Shown here one piece after another: positions 1 to 9,970 of a stretch of DNA of 64,000 nucleotides. Source of the DNA: Chondrilla cf. caribensis (lineage: Eukaryota > Porifera > Demospongiae > Chondrillida > Chondrillidae); contig OZ026555.1 of the NCBI GenBank assembly GCA_964020155.1, positions 3,791,295-3,855,294 on the forward strand, read 5' to 3'. The position numbers were made by a program, and so were the translations under genes. Numbering within the stretch: position 1 is the stretch's first letter; each line of letters opens with the position of its first letter. The notes below the pieces were generated by a model. That model worked only from the letters and a program-made list of their open reading frames with translations, did no database searches and was not told where the DNA came from.

Positions 1-490
1 AAAATGATAAGGTACCATATTCTAAATTCGTCAATTGAAAGGCTACTTCAACTGCAAATACAGCAGTTGAAGAGTATTCCCCACATAATTTTTTAAGCCA
101 TGAAAGTTTCAAATTACCGCAAAGGTTTCCTACTACATGTACCACCGGTGGGAATTGTCACTTACATGTATTCTGTACGGTCAGAAAGGTTCACCAGATT
201 AGTTTAGGTGAGCCTCCTCGGTGCATATTGGAGCTCTTCCACCCCCTACATCAATTATCGTAGACACCAGATTAGTTCAGGTGAGCCCCCTCGGTGCATA
301 TTGGAACTCTCAGACTGTTATTCCCTACAGCAATTATCGCAGACAAACATAACCACTAATGTGACACAGTATGTTGCTTGCCATGAATGGTTTCATTTTA
401 CCATGTATGACAGATGTACCATAAACAGGATGTGGGCAAGGATTGTACGTATATGACATTTTATGTGGGTGTACAGTTACTGCTATGTTG
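1..490. repeat. Duplicated segment X, copy 1
   Basis: This stretch is repeated with about 90% identity by eye at 1522-1929 plus 2203-2320, and its last part (about 320-480) again, more diverged, at about 19720-19890. It contains two tandem copies of a roughly 75-bp unit that starts with CACCAGATTAGTT and includes GGTGCATATTGGA (about 191-265 and 267-340). Short reading frames through it are shared with the other copy but show no recognisable protein, so I read it as noncoding repeat. Confidence 0.75.
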
Positions 491-540
491 AGTTTATCTG
501 CATGCACTGTACATTGACATATAAATATGAATGTACATAG

Positions 541-541
541 C

Positions 542-605
<64 letters not shown>
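541..605. repeat. (CA)n microsatellite
   Basis: About 65 bases of alternating C and A. It lies inside duplicated segment X and is missing from the copy at 2203-2320. Confidence 0.95.
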
Positions 606-607
<2 letters not shown>

Positions 608-789
608 CTCATACTACAAAGGGCATTATATTATTAATCAAGGGAGATATTGGATTTGTTGTAAATTATAGGTACAGTGTATAACATCAAAATGAAGACC
701 TAGCACTGGCCATTATAGCTTGCCCATTCAGAGTACAAAATCAAGATACCACATCATGCTGGACCTAATAGTATGTCCAATAATAAAAT

Positions 790-950
790 TATTGTAATGC
801 ATACATAATTTACATTATACATGTATGTTTAATTGTACATATGTAATACCAACATAGTAACATGCATTGAAACAGGGTCTTTCCACAATGATTCAATAGT
901 GTTTCCTATTCAAGGCAGCATTTCCCTCCTGAGCATCATTACACCATGCT
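790..950. repeat. Duplicated segment Y, copy 1
   Basis: The stretch from TAATGCATACATAATTTACA to the region around 950 reappears at about 2921-3062, including the shared string CATGCATTGAAACAGG. Together with segment X this shows that the first 3 kb contains a tandem duplication of roughly 2 kb. No gene is visible between 950 and 1520. Confidence 0.7.
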
Positions 951-1521
951 TTTTAAATACAATACAAAAAGTAACTTATTTTTTGTGGTATTCTAATATT
1001 CGTCAAATCTTTCCTACATTTTGTCAGTGGTGACCATTTTGTTGGGATGCACTCTAATTGGAATAAATGACGAAAATTATAGGATTCTGATTCTGACGAA
1101 TTTTTAGAGCAGACATGGTAATTGAAAATAACTTAATTATATTAGTAGGAATGATGATAATATACACAAAATACAAAATAATAATAAACAATGGTCGCTA
1201 GTAGCAATCCTAACCATAGACAAGAATCTAGAAATCCAATCATGTCATATACCTTGGCACTTAAAGTAGGTTTATTTCATGGATACATTTCTATTCACAA
1301 TGCCCATATGAACCTGAGATGGAACTAATCAAATAAATATAAATCGAAGACTTATTACTACTACACCCATGTACGTAGTATTGTATCCCTACATTTGGCT
1401 GTTTTTAACATACGTAAAACAGTCTGCAGTGACACTTTTATTATCTTGGGCCTTCCCTGGTTTGATGCGTAAAACCCACTGAAGTGGCTATGGGGAGTTA
1501 ATTGAGGTTCACCACAGTGGA

Positions 1522-2320
1522 AAATGATAAGGTACCAAATCATGAATCCGTCAATTCAAAGGCTACTTCAATTGCAAATACAGCAGTTGAGGAGTATTCC
1601 CCACATATTTTTTAAGCCATGTAAGTTTTCAATATTATTACCACAAATGTTTCCTACTACATGTACCACCAGTGGGAATTGTCACTTACATGTATTCTGT
1701 ACGGTCAGCAAGTGTCACCAGATTAGTTTAGGTGAGCCCCCTCGGTGCATATTGGAACTCTGTTATCCCCTACATCAATTATCGCAGACACCAGATTAGT
1801 TCAGGTGAGCCCCCTCGGTGCATATTGGAACTCTCAGACTGTTATTCCCTACAGCAATTATCGCAGACAAACATAACCACTAATGTGACACAGTATGTTG
1901 CTTGCCATGAATGGTTTCATTTTACCATTATAACCATGAAATTGATACAATATGTTGCTTGACATATTAAATGGTTCATTTTATTATGTACTAGCCATCA
2001 GCCATGAAGGAAAAAGTGGAAATCGAAGGTTATCCGCATGGACAGTAAGACGATCAATTTTAACCCGCGGAGGACACTTCCCGGAACGTACTTCATAATC
2101 CCTGAGAGTTTGATGGTGTCCTGTTCAGTAGTTTTTGCCCGAATTGCAAACAAACAAACAAACAAACGAACTGAATTATATCTATTATAGATATAGATTA
2201 TAGATGACAGATGTACCATAAACAGGATGTGGGCAAGGACTGTATGTATATGACATTTTATGCGGGTGTACAATTACTGCTATGTTGAGTTTGTCAGCAT
2301 GCACTGTACATTAATTTTAC
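1522..2320. repeat. Duplicated segment X, copy 2, with an insertion
   Basis: This matches 1-490 up to base 1929 and resumes at about 2203. The intervening roughly 270 bases are absent from copy 1. They end with a run of CAAA units (about 2148-2170) followed by a short AT palindrome, which looks like the tail of a short interspersed element. The insertion has no coding potential I recognise. Confidence 0.65.
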
Positions 2321-2641
2321 TTATAAGTATGAAAATGAATCCCCTTTTGGACCATTTGGTGCCCGAAAAATTCGAACCCACAACCATATTGAGGGCCAAA
2401 GACCAGGTTATTCGAAGCTTCACAGTTATATATTAGTCTAGCATTTCCGAGTCATCAAATTAGAGTCATGCGCTCTTTCCAAAGCCTGTATCTATACAAG
2501 CTTGGGTAAATAACCATCATACATGGTGGAAAGTTTCAACCAACAATATTATAAACTATTGTTATCAAAGTGAGCAGGTATGTACAAGTGTACCATACAC
2601 ATTTGTACACCGGATATACAACTGAGTGTTATATCAAAGTG

Positions 2642-2645
<4 letters not shown>

Positions 2646-2680
<35 letters not shown>
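2646..2680. repeat. (AAT)n microsatellite
   Basis: About 11 AAT/TAA triplets, followed by GATGATGAT. The surrounding 2320-2920 shows no gene. A B-box-like string (GGTTCGAAT type) on the minus strand near 2375 hints at an old tRNA-derived element. Confidence 0.85.
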
Positions 2681-2681
<1 letters not shown>

Positions 2682-2920
2682 TGATGATAATGATCATCAT
2701 CTTAATTTAAGTGGGGAATCACTTAGCTATGAACCTACATTTTAGGATGCCCACTGATAAGTACATACATGTCATTGATGATTTACAAACAAACACAGAC
2801 AACACAAATCAATGAAAATCAATTAGTTTGAATCAGTTTGTTGGTAGTCATTCTCTAGTTGGTGGTAAGGGGTGCTGGAGAAAAAGTAAAATTAAAAATA
2901 TAAAATACAAAAAAATATCA

Positions 2921-3062
2921 TAATGCATACATAATTTACATTATATGTTTAATGGCACATACACAATATCAACATAGTAACATGCATTGAAACAGGTTCT
3001 TTCCACAATGATTCAATAGTGTTTCCTATTCAAGGCAGTATTTCCCTCGTGAGCACCATTAT
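2921..3062. repeat. Duplicated segment Y, copy 2
   Basis: Second copy of 790-950, lying 250 bp upstream of the first protease gene. The duplication therefore reaches into the 5' flank of that gene. Confidence 0.7.
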
Positions 3063-3252
3063 ACAGCTGTAATACAATCAGTTCATGTATATGATGCAAT
3101 CATAATAGACATTATTGTATTGCATATCCGCAGTACAATGATGTTCATTGGTATATACATATGTACATAGAAACCTACTATGGGTAGGATGTGGTTGAGA
3201 AGCTGTAGAGGGACAAAGTTGGGATTGTGCAAGGGTTGTGTCTGTCAAAGGA

Positions 3253-3260
3253 TATAAAAG
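3253..3260 (+). promoter_or_regulatory. TATA box of the first protease gene
   Basis: TATAAAAG lies 62 bases before the ATG. The same TATAAAAGGATGTC core, followed by TTTGTCTCATTGC, stands 62 bases before the ATG of the truncated paralogue at 13533. The core promoter has thus been duplicated with the gene and kept. Confidence 0.8.
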
Positions 3261-3314
3261 GATGTCCTTTGTCTCATTGCACCAGCTTGAGTCAGCTTTA
3301 CCGCAAAGCTAAAA

Positions 3315-4460
3315 ATGGACTACAAAGCCACTATTGTTCTACTGAGTCTCCTTGCCTTTAATGGAGACATGGTTGGAGTGTTCTCCTTCCCTACCGATAA
3401 TCTGCCCATAGAAATGAATGGATTTGACGAAGATATCAAGGAAGATGAACGTCCTCAAGATGGGGATATTGGCCATTTCGACCCAGATGACCTTGTTCAT
3501 CATTACACCCAAGAAGTCCTTGACAGAAATCGCAAAATTACGTTCGACCTTAAAACTGGTGAAGTCACCTATGAAACAGATGAGGAAGTTATCGAAATTC
3601 TGGAAATGGTTCGTAAGGATAATTCAACTCATTTGATCAGCTCCTTCAGTATTCCTAATGATACAGATCGAAATTTATCTCTACCTGAGAGGGAAGAGCG
3701 TTCAGCAACATATATTATAGGAAGTGACAATCGCTATAAGATTTCCAACACAAGTCCATATCCGCACTGTGCCTTTGGTCAACTCTTCAACCCAAGTGGA
3801 TCATATTGTACTCTCTTCATGGTTGGTCCCTACCATGCTCTCACTGCTGCCCATTGTGTCTATGACCGCTCTACCAGAAGACACGTGACGGGCAGTTACG
3901 CTTTCATTGGCCGAACCTGCAACAAGAGAGGCACTCGTGTTGATGTACGAACAGTCACTACTTATGCTGAATACACCAGAGATGGAGATGAGGCCTATGA
4001 CTATGCATGTCTCCTACTGGATAGGACTGATATCAACACAAATTGCTATATGGGTTTTGCATACCGTGACCCCATGCCTACGGTGTCCATGACAGTCTGT
4101 GGATACCCCTGTGACAAAAACCCCAATCCATACAGATGTATGTACTGTAGTAACTGTAATGATGCCAGACGTCAGTGTTCCACAACAACTACAGGATGGT
4201 GGTTTCGGAAGAAGACTACAACAACTTGTAACGACGAACGAATCCAGTACACCTGTGACATTGCAGCTGGTGTCAGTGGAGGGCCAGCTTACACCAGTGA
4301 TCATGACAGCACCTCCAATATCTATGCCTATGGTGTTCACTCCCATGGACATCGTGCCAAACGTATCAACTTGGCTTCTCGTGTGAGCAAGAAGAAATTC
4401 AAGGACACGTGTCTGTGGTTGCAACGCAATGGAGGAATTTGTAATCCTACATACTTCTAA
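3315..4460 (+). CDS. Secreted trypsin-fold serine protease (S1-like), single exon
   Basis: A 381-residue frame with no introns. Residues 1-24 form a hydrophobic signal peptide. Residues 25-129 are an acidic propeptide ending in a basic site (REER, 126-129), just before SATYIIG, so furin-type processing is likely. The protease domain follows: TAAHC with catalytic His180, YDYACLLLD with Asp229, and GVSGGP with Ser321. The triad is therefore complete in trypsin-fold order. There are many cysteines, with a Cys-rich insertion at about 275-314 just before the Ser motif. The C-terminus DTCLWLQRNGGICN is shared with the other proteases of this window. A good TATA box precedes it, and the start is the first ATG after that. 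It resembles V8/glutamyl-endopeptidase-like or trypsin-2-type members more than classical trypsins. The substrate is unknown. Confidence 0.88.
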   Translation: MDYKATIVLLSLLAFNGDMVGVFSFPTDNLPIEMNGFDEDIKEDERPQDGDIGHFDPDDLVHHYTQEVLDRNRKITFDLKTGEVTYETDEEVIEILEMVRKDNSTHLISSFSIPNDTDRNLSLPEREERSATYIIGSDNRYKISNTSPYPHCAFGQLFNPSGSYCTLFMVGPYHALTAAHCVYDRSTRRHVTGSYAFIGRTCNKRGTRVDVRTVTTYAEYTRDGDEAYDYACLLLDRTDINTNCYMGFAYRDPMPTVSMTVCGYPCDKNPNPYRCMYCSNCNDARRQCSTTTTGWWFRKKTTTTCNDERIQYTCDIAAGVSGGPAYTSDHDSTSNIYAYGVHSHGHRAKRINLASRVSKKKFKDTCLWLQRNGGICNPTYF

Positions 4461-5243
4461 GTGTGCATACTCAACAAACATTAGAATTATTGGAGTTAAC
4501 AGTGTTAATTCACAAGATGTGTGTGCATAGGTACACAGTGTAATCTCAGTACATATCCTTGAATATTATCATAATGCCATTACAATGTTTAATTTCATCA
4601 TTATTATTTTAATTATGATGAATTAAATTTGCTTGTCATGAAGCTACAGCCATTGTACACAATATGTACAAAGAATATCATAAAAGCATTATATAATTTT
4701 ATTATTATTATAACATAATCTATATTATATGCTAGAATGGTATACATGCATCTACATAAATATATATATGTTAATCTCTCCTCACACAACAACTTGTGGA
4801 GTATAAGACTTTAGTATGGACTGAAGCATGGACACTTGCGCAATATGTCACACTGCATGCCCGAGTGCATGTCATAATCAGTATACCATCCAGATCTGTT
4901 GATATCATAAATATTACAAATTGCATTGGCTAGGTGTTTTGAAACTTATTGATTAACACATTATAAAACTTAATTTAGTGTATAATGGAGGTGTTTTCAT
5001 GGTGCTGTGTGAATAACATATGAGAGTGTGTTGTACTATTATTTACAAGTTACTTTGCATTGTTCTTTTGGAGATGGTCGATCATAGACTCTAATTTACA
5101 CTGCTTTATAATATGTCAACACAACATATATAAAGGTGCTATACTTGGTCCTAGTGGTGGTATATTTATACGTACCTGCAGTAATTCATAATGTTTACTT
5201 ACACGTGACATGAAGTAGCATGGAAATTCCACGACAGAAGACA
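4461..5243. other. 3' flank of the first protease gene, no gene seen
   Basis: AT-rich sequence of about 780 bases. The first 150 bases match the sequence after the gene fragment at 5244-5322, so they are probably 3'UTR. I see no canonical AATAAA; an ATTAAA-type string occurs near 4622. Confidence 0.5.
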
Positions 5244-5460
5244 ATGCTCTCATGTGTGCCAGAAGAAATTCCAGGACACATGTTTGTGGTTGCGACTTAC
5301 TGGAGGCATTTTAACTAGGTGAACATCAACAGTGTTAATGCACAAGATGTAGGTATGTACCTGCATACGTATACACAGTGTAATCTCAATACATATCATC
5401 AAATATTATCCATTATAATGTTTAATTTCATAATTACTACTATAATTATGATGAATTGAA
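5244..5460 (+). pseudogene. 3'-terminal fragment of the first protease gene
   Basis: Bases 5254-5322 translate to a stretch containing KKFQDTCLWLRLTGGI followed by a stop. This matches the last residues of the intact protease (KKFKDTCLWLQRNGGI). The following 140 bases also match its 3' flank (CACAAGATGT, then ACACAGTGTAATCTCA). Nothing of the signal, propeptide or catalytic domain precedes it. It is a decayed partial tandem copy. Confidence 0.8.
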
Positions 5461-5794
5461 TTTGCCTGTCATTTAGCTACAGCCAGTGTACACAAAATGT
5501 AGACTAATATATGCATTATCTATATTATTATTATGATAATATTATATAGATATTATTCATAGGAAAATTAAATAATAATGCTAAAGTTAATCAGTATAAT
5601 AATAATACCGGTATACGTCCATGATAATAAAGGCATAATAGCTCCGGTCCAATGGCTCTTGTAATCTTCACAGCTACTGGTTGGAACAAATACCGGGACG
5701 ATAGGGAGCTGTACTTCACCCATTTTTCACATTCAGTTCTCTCTGCCACTGCCGCAGACAGTTGGTGCTTAATTTTTTTCAATTAATTTTATGG

Positions 5795-6600
5795 AAGAGT
5801 ATAGAACACTAAGCACCTTTTGCATAGCACATTGAAGAGGGGGTGCATGTATCAACTTGATATTTTAGCCAGACCTAACTTGGGACGTGAACTAACTTTT
5901 GAAGCAATTTCCACCTAAATAGGTGACCTGTAACCCCAGCTACATTCGAAGGTGCTTAATATTTTTTCAATGTATGGGAGAGTATAGGAGAGAAAATGCT
6001 AAGCACCTTTTTGTATAGCTCATGGGGGGAGGAGCATGTCAACTTGATGTTTTAAAGAGACCTAGCTGGGGACGGGAACTAACTTGTGAAACAATTCCCA
6101 CCTCAATAGGTGGCCTGTAACCCCAGCTACATTCGGTGGTGCTTAATATTCTTTCAATGTATGGGAGAGTATAGGACACCGAGCACCTTTTTGCATAACA
6201 CATGGAGGGTGTGTGTGTCCACTTGATACTTTAGCCAGTACTAGCTGGGGACGTGTGCTAACTTATGAAACAATTCCCATCTCAATAGGTGGCCCATACC
6301 TCCAGCAATATTTGTAGGTGCTTATATTACTTCAATGTATTGGAGAGTATAAGAAGAGAAAACACTTTGCATCTTTTTGCATGGCTCATGGGGGAGTGGG
6401 CGTGTCAACTTGATATTCTAACCAAACCTAGCTGGGAACATGGGCTAACTTGTGAAACAATACATACCTCAATAGGTGACCCGAATCCCAGCTACATTCT
6501 GAGGTGCTTAATATTCTATCAATGTATGGGAGAGTATATAGGACACTAAGCACCTTTTGCATAGCACATAGGAGTGGGTGTGTGTTATAATTTAAGGAGC
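5795..6600 (-). repeat. Satellite family A (about 187-bp monomer), about 4 copies
   Basis: Tandem monomers contain, on the minus strand, AGGTGCTTAGC, ATACTCTCCCATACATTG, TTAAGCACCT, a GTAGCTGGGGTTAC stretch and ATGAGCTATGCAAAAAGG. The same family fills much of 50-62 kb. Each monomer carries an inverted pair AGGTGCTTA/TAAGCACCT about 45 bp apart. Confidence 0.85.
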
Positions 6601-6649
6601 AAGCAAGCAGGTGTGTAGTTGGCAAAATATTAAAATACATTAACGTGTA

Positions 6650-6678
6650 CACACACACACACACACGCACACGCACAT

Positions 6679-6728
<50 letters not shown>
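6650..6728. repeat. (CA)n microsatellite
   Basis: About 79 bases of CA with a few CG steps near the start. Confidence 0.95.
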
Positions 6729-6730
<2 letters not shown>

Positions 6731-6862
6731 TACTCACTATCGTGAACAACCAACTATTACAGTATGACAAATGTATATAATAATATTCAAGTTTTGTTCC
6801 CGGTATCCCTGAGACTAATATTATAATAATTCTCTTGTGTGTACATAATATGTACGTATATG

Positions 6863-6866
<4 letters not shown>

Positions 6867-6915
<49 letters not shown>
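6867..6915. repeat. (TA)n microsatellite
   Basis: About 49 bases of alternating T and A. The region from 6920 to 7270 holds no gene and forms the 3' flank of the protease-like pseudogene. Confidence 0.95.
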
Positions 6916-6923
<8 letters not shown>

Positions 6924-7277
6924 AGCCATATTTACATCATATGTTATGTATATACATAGTCTCTTGCATCTAATAATAATATTATGTAAAGTGTACTGTA
7001 TGTGGATATATCTACATGAATAATATAAGAATCACAAATTCCAATTTTTATCTAAGACTTGGACATTTTTCAGTTTAGAAGATACTGTAATTGAATTGAA
7101 TAAATGAAATTACAAATGAACAGCATACAATTTATTGCATACACACTGAACTCAAACTGTATACGTATGTTATGATTCTACTATGTAGTAACTCCTATGT
7201 TCTATGCACATATTGGCCTATATTGTGTGTAGCACTGTGTACCATTGTGTTCATGAGTAGTCACTATGTACCTAGTC

Positions 7278-8303
7278 CTACTCAGAAATGATATTGCAAA
7301 CGCCTCCATTGGCTACCAGCCACAAGCAAGTGTCAAGAAATTTTTCCCTTGTAAATCGAGTCGCCCGATTGTAGCGTGTACCACGTAGAGTCAATGTACC
7401 ACTGTTAACACCGTAGGAGAGATACACTTTTCTGGTACGAAAATGTTCATTGGTCATGAGAGGTCCTCCAGTCATCCCAACATAAGTGTCACTTGAGTGA
7501 ATAATGTATCTGTCCTCGCACACAACTCTTCCATTCACAACGCTACAGGGTACAGCAGCTCTGCCATCACTACAATACATGCAGTCGTAGCTGTGGTACC
7601 AGTAGGTCCTGTCGTAGGGGTAACCACAGACCGAGGCATTCACTATCGGCATTGGATCGCGGTAGGCAAACCCTAGATAACAATTTGAAGAGATATCGCG
7701 AGAATCCAGAAGAAGAAGAGCAATATCGTAGCGTAGGTCTCCACCGTACTTGAATGCCGTGTACAAGGAGACATTGAGAACATCAGCATGGATTCCTCTT
7801 CGATAGCAAGTCCTCCCGATGTAGACATCAAGGTTCCTGTAGTACCTTTGTGTAGTTGTGTTGTAGACGCAGTGACCGGCGGTGATGGCATGATGAGGTC
7901 CAATCATGAACACTGTGCAATAACCCACACCTCTGGAGGAAGACAGCTCACCAATAGCACAAAGCGGAGCTAAAAGTGTGCTGTAAATTCTCTATCGGCT
8001 GTCTCTTCCAATGATATCTCGTTTGGTCTTGTCAGGCGTTTCTTCAGATGGGTCACTGTCTTCAGGAATAGTGTGCACGTTGAACAAATTGGACGATTTG
8101 TAGGTATTAGCCATCTCAAGAGTGCGAGCCACCTCCTCGTCATTCTGGTATGTTTCTTCACCATTGGTGCGATCCAGTGTCATCATACGATTATTCTCGG
8201 TTTCATGGTTTTCATCTGTGGGGAGTTCTTCAACTGGCAGGCCACTTGCCAATGCGAGAATGGCTGCAGCAATCAGAGAAATGACTGCTAGTTTACGATC
8301 CAT
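7278..8303 (-). pseudogene. Thr-substituted protease homologue, copy 1, interrupted by a stop
   Basis: Read from ATG at 8303, this is a near-identical copy of the intact gene at 16326-17342. It has a signal peptide, acidic propeptide, TKR cleavage site, TAGHC (His), RYDIALLLLD (Asp) and GMTGGP, where Thr replaces the catalytic Ser. One difference at base 7992 turns the Tyr codon (TAC in the intact copy) into TAG right after GRDSR, so translation would end after 103 residues. Downstream the frame is open to 7278 with no other lesion. A free product would be only the signal and propeptide. It may be a recent pseudogene, a polymorphism, a sequencing error, or a readthrough case. Its TATA box is intact. 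Confidence 0.85.
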
Positions 8304-8364
8304 CACGATTCAGCTCTGTTGATCAGATTCAACTGGTACGATGGACAGCAGCTGTCAGGTCCTG

Positions 8365-8372
8365 CTTTTATA
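8365..8372 (-). promoter_or_regulatory. TATA box of the interrupted protease homologue
   Basis: TATAAAAG on the minus strand, 61 bases before the ATG at 8303. The surrounding AGCTATAAAAGCAGGACCTG is identical in the intact copy. Confidence 0.75.
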
Positions 8373-8619
8373 GCTGGTCACTTCCTCCAGAAATCTATGA
8401 CATCATTCACAACAGTATGACTAAAATACACAAACAATATTAATATAATTCATAGAATAGTACTATGAAAATATTATTGTGAAGTTTATACTGCACTCCA
8501 CACACATAAATACATACTATTGTTGTTATTCATTGCACATACATCATGATATTAATATATGCAATTAATATTATTGTGGTTAATGATTTTTATTTATACT
8601 TCTTTCTTCTGGAAAGTGG

Positions 8620-8740
8620 GTTGTTAGGCTAGGTGACATCTTATGGATTGGTTCAATGGAAATCTCTAGCCATAGAAATTTTGTTACACGAAACGTTTTG
8701 AGAATTGACTGCTACCTTCTTCAGTGGTATTTCTTTATAT
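8620..8740 (+). repeat. Repeat family D, copy 1
   Basis: A roughly 120-bp unit with AGGTGACATCTTATGGATTG, CTAGCCATAGAAATT and GACTGCTACCTTCTTCAGTG. Other copies lie at about 15100-15222 (+), 17645-17755 (+) and, inverted, 13966-14085. The inverted copy supplies the 3' end of the truncated protease gene. Confidence 0.75.
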
Positions 8741-8975
8741 TATGCCTGAATTAGGTCTTGTGATAATATCAGAATCGTACAAGATCCTCAATTGCACATG
8801 TGGCTTCTATTACTACACAAGAGTAGAATTAATGTTCGGCCAATGTTCTGGATTGTGATTGCAGTAAAGATATGACATAATTCATTTAATTAAGGTTGGG
8901 ATTACTATTATTATTAAAAAGACAACCATATGTAAATTACTGTGTAAATTGTATTACAAGGGTATATATGTGTGT

Positions 8976-9304
8976 TAGTGCTGGGTTATACTGACTTTTT
9001 CTGCATATTACGATACCTTAGGAGAGTATCACAATATACCCGATATATTGGTAGAATTCAAATTATTGCAAATCAAAGTGGCACTTACATTGAATTGACA
9101 TTACGCTGCAAGTAATACTAATAGCATAAGCAAAAAGAAACAGCTAAATGCAAGTTACACCGCTAATTAAAATAAAAGAAACCGTTTAAGGCAAGTTATC
9201 GTGTAGAAAGCACAGTATGGCAACATTGTCAGCATCCAGGAAAGACATCTTTGCTGTTACAATGTTGCCAGCTGTACTAAAGAGCCTTTCAGAAGGTACA
9301 AGAC
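8976..9304 (-). mobile_element. hAT-type DNA transposon relic
   Basis: Bases 9304 down to 9186 encode, after a good splice acceptor (TTACAG), a peptide with LVPSERLFSTAGNIVTAKMS, then LDADNVAILCFLHDNL and a stop. This is the C-terminal dimerisation signature of hAT transposases (PSERxFSxAGxI...NV..L.FL..NL). The motif TAGTGCTGGGTTATA at 8976 resembles a hAT terminal repeat. No DDE catalytic core or matching right terminal repeat is visible, so the element is truncated. It lies in a roughly 1.4-kb stretch (about 8965-10365) that is absent from the second copy of this duplication. Confidence 0.75.
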
Positions 9305-9339
9305 CTGTAAGTTAGTAACACAACAACAAGCTACAGCAT

Positions 9340-9630
9340 TAATCGATGGTGGGCTGCCTTACAGAACAGTACGAGCATGTGTAACTGAGAGGCGTACGCA
9401 GCGTATATTTTACTTAGTTTTTTAACGTATATTTATGCGTATGCAGCGCATTTCCGTATCTACTCCGCTACTTTTCAGCGCTTACCTCGCGGCGATCGAC
9501 GAGCTTCCATACTTACTTTCAAACCGAAAATATTTTCATACTTCGCTGGTAGCACCAGAAAGAGGCGACAGATATTTCGAAGTTCCTCGCTGGCAGCCAT
9601 TTTGCCTTCATAACGTGCACTGTAATAAGT
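9340..9630. other. CpG-rich stretch of unknown nature
   Basis: Unusually CpG-rich for the window. On the minus strand, 9600 down to 9517 reads as an 84-base open frame starting AAAATGGCTGCC and ending at a good donor (AAA|GTAAGTATGG). It could be a first exon of a transposon gene, but its frame does not join in phase to the hAT exon at 9304. I do not call it a gene. Confidence 0.35.
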
Positions 9631-9633
9631 AGT

Positions 9634-9742
9634 AGTTATCACCCAATCACGAGGATGGTAGCCGTAATAGAATACGAGATCGAGGCGAAGCCGAGGTCGA
9701 GTAATTCTATTAGGCTGCCATCCGAGTAATTGGGTGATAACT
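9634..9742. repeat. Foldback (hairpin) element
   Basis: AGTTATCACCCAAT at 9634 is mirrored by ATTGGGTGATAACT ending at 9742. Further pairing (GGATGG/CCATCC, AGCC/GGCT, AATAGAAT/ATTCTATT) extends the arms to about 45 bp around a CGAGGCGAAGCCGAGG centre. It has the look of a miniature inverted-repeat element. Confidence 0.8.
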
Positions 9743-9745
9743 AAT

Positions 9746-9943
9746 TTGTCTTCCGTTTGAGATCCTCATTGTTATAGTGTTAATGATATTCATTGATGCT
9801 GACACAATTGAATGCGTGGAAACTATATTAATTAGACTGTCAATTAGTTATCGCCGGGTGATAAATTCGCCTGAAGTCCTAGGACAGGTTAGCATATTTA
9901 TCACCCACCAATATCGCTCAGTTACCATGGTAACGGAAGACAA
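9746..9943. mobile_element. Second nested inverted-repeat element
   Basis: TTGTCTTCCGTT (9746-9757) is mirrored exactly by AACGGAAGACAA (9932-9943). Inside lies a second exact pair, GGGTGATAAAT (9856-9866) and ATTTATCACCC (9896-9906), plus the 14-base palindrome GTTACCATGGTAAC (9921-9934). No coding content. Probably a small nonautonomous DNA element. Confidence 0.65.
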
Positions 9944-9970
9944 TACATTATATAGGCGATACTACCAATA

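Noticed and set aside
4014..4481. Antisense open frame of 155 codons under the intact protease gene
   Set aside because: It has no recognisable domain, and its content follows from the sense coding sequence.
7278..7928. An internal ATG (7928) as the true start of the interrupted protease copy
   Set aside because: It would lack a signal peptide and propeptide, and the intact copy clearly starts at the upstream ATG.
9517..9600. First exon of a gene starting AAAATGGCTGCC
   Set aside because: The Kozak context and donor are good, but no in-phase partner exon is found nearby and it lies in a transposon-rich insertion.
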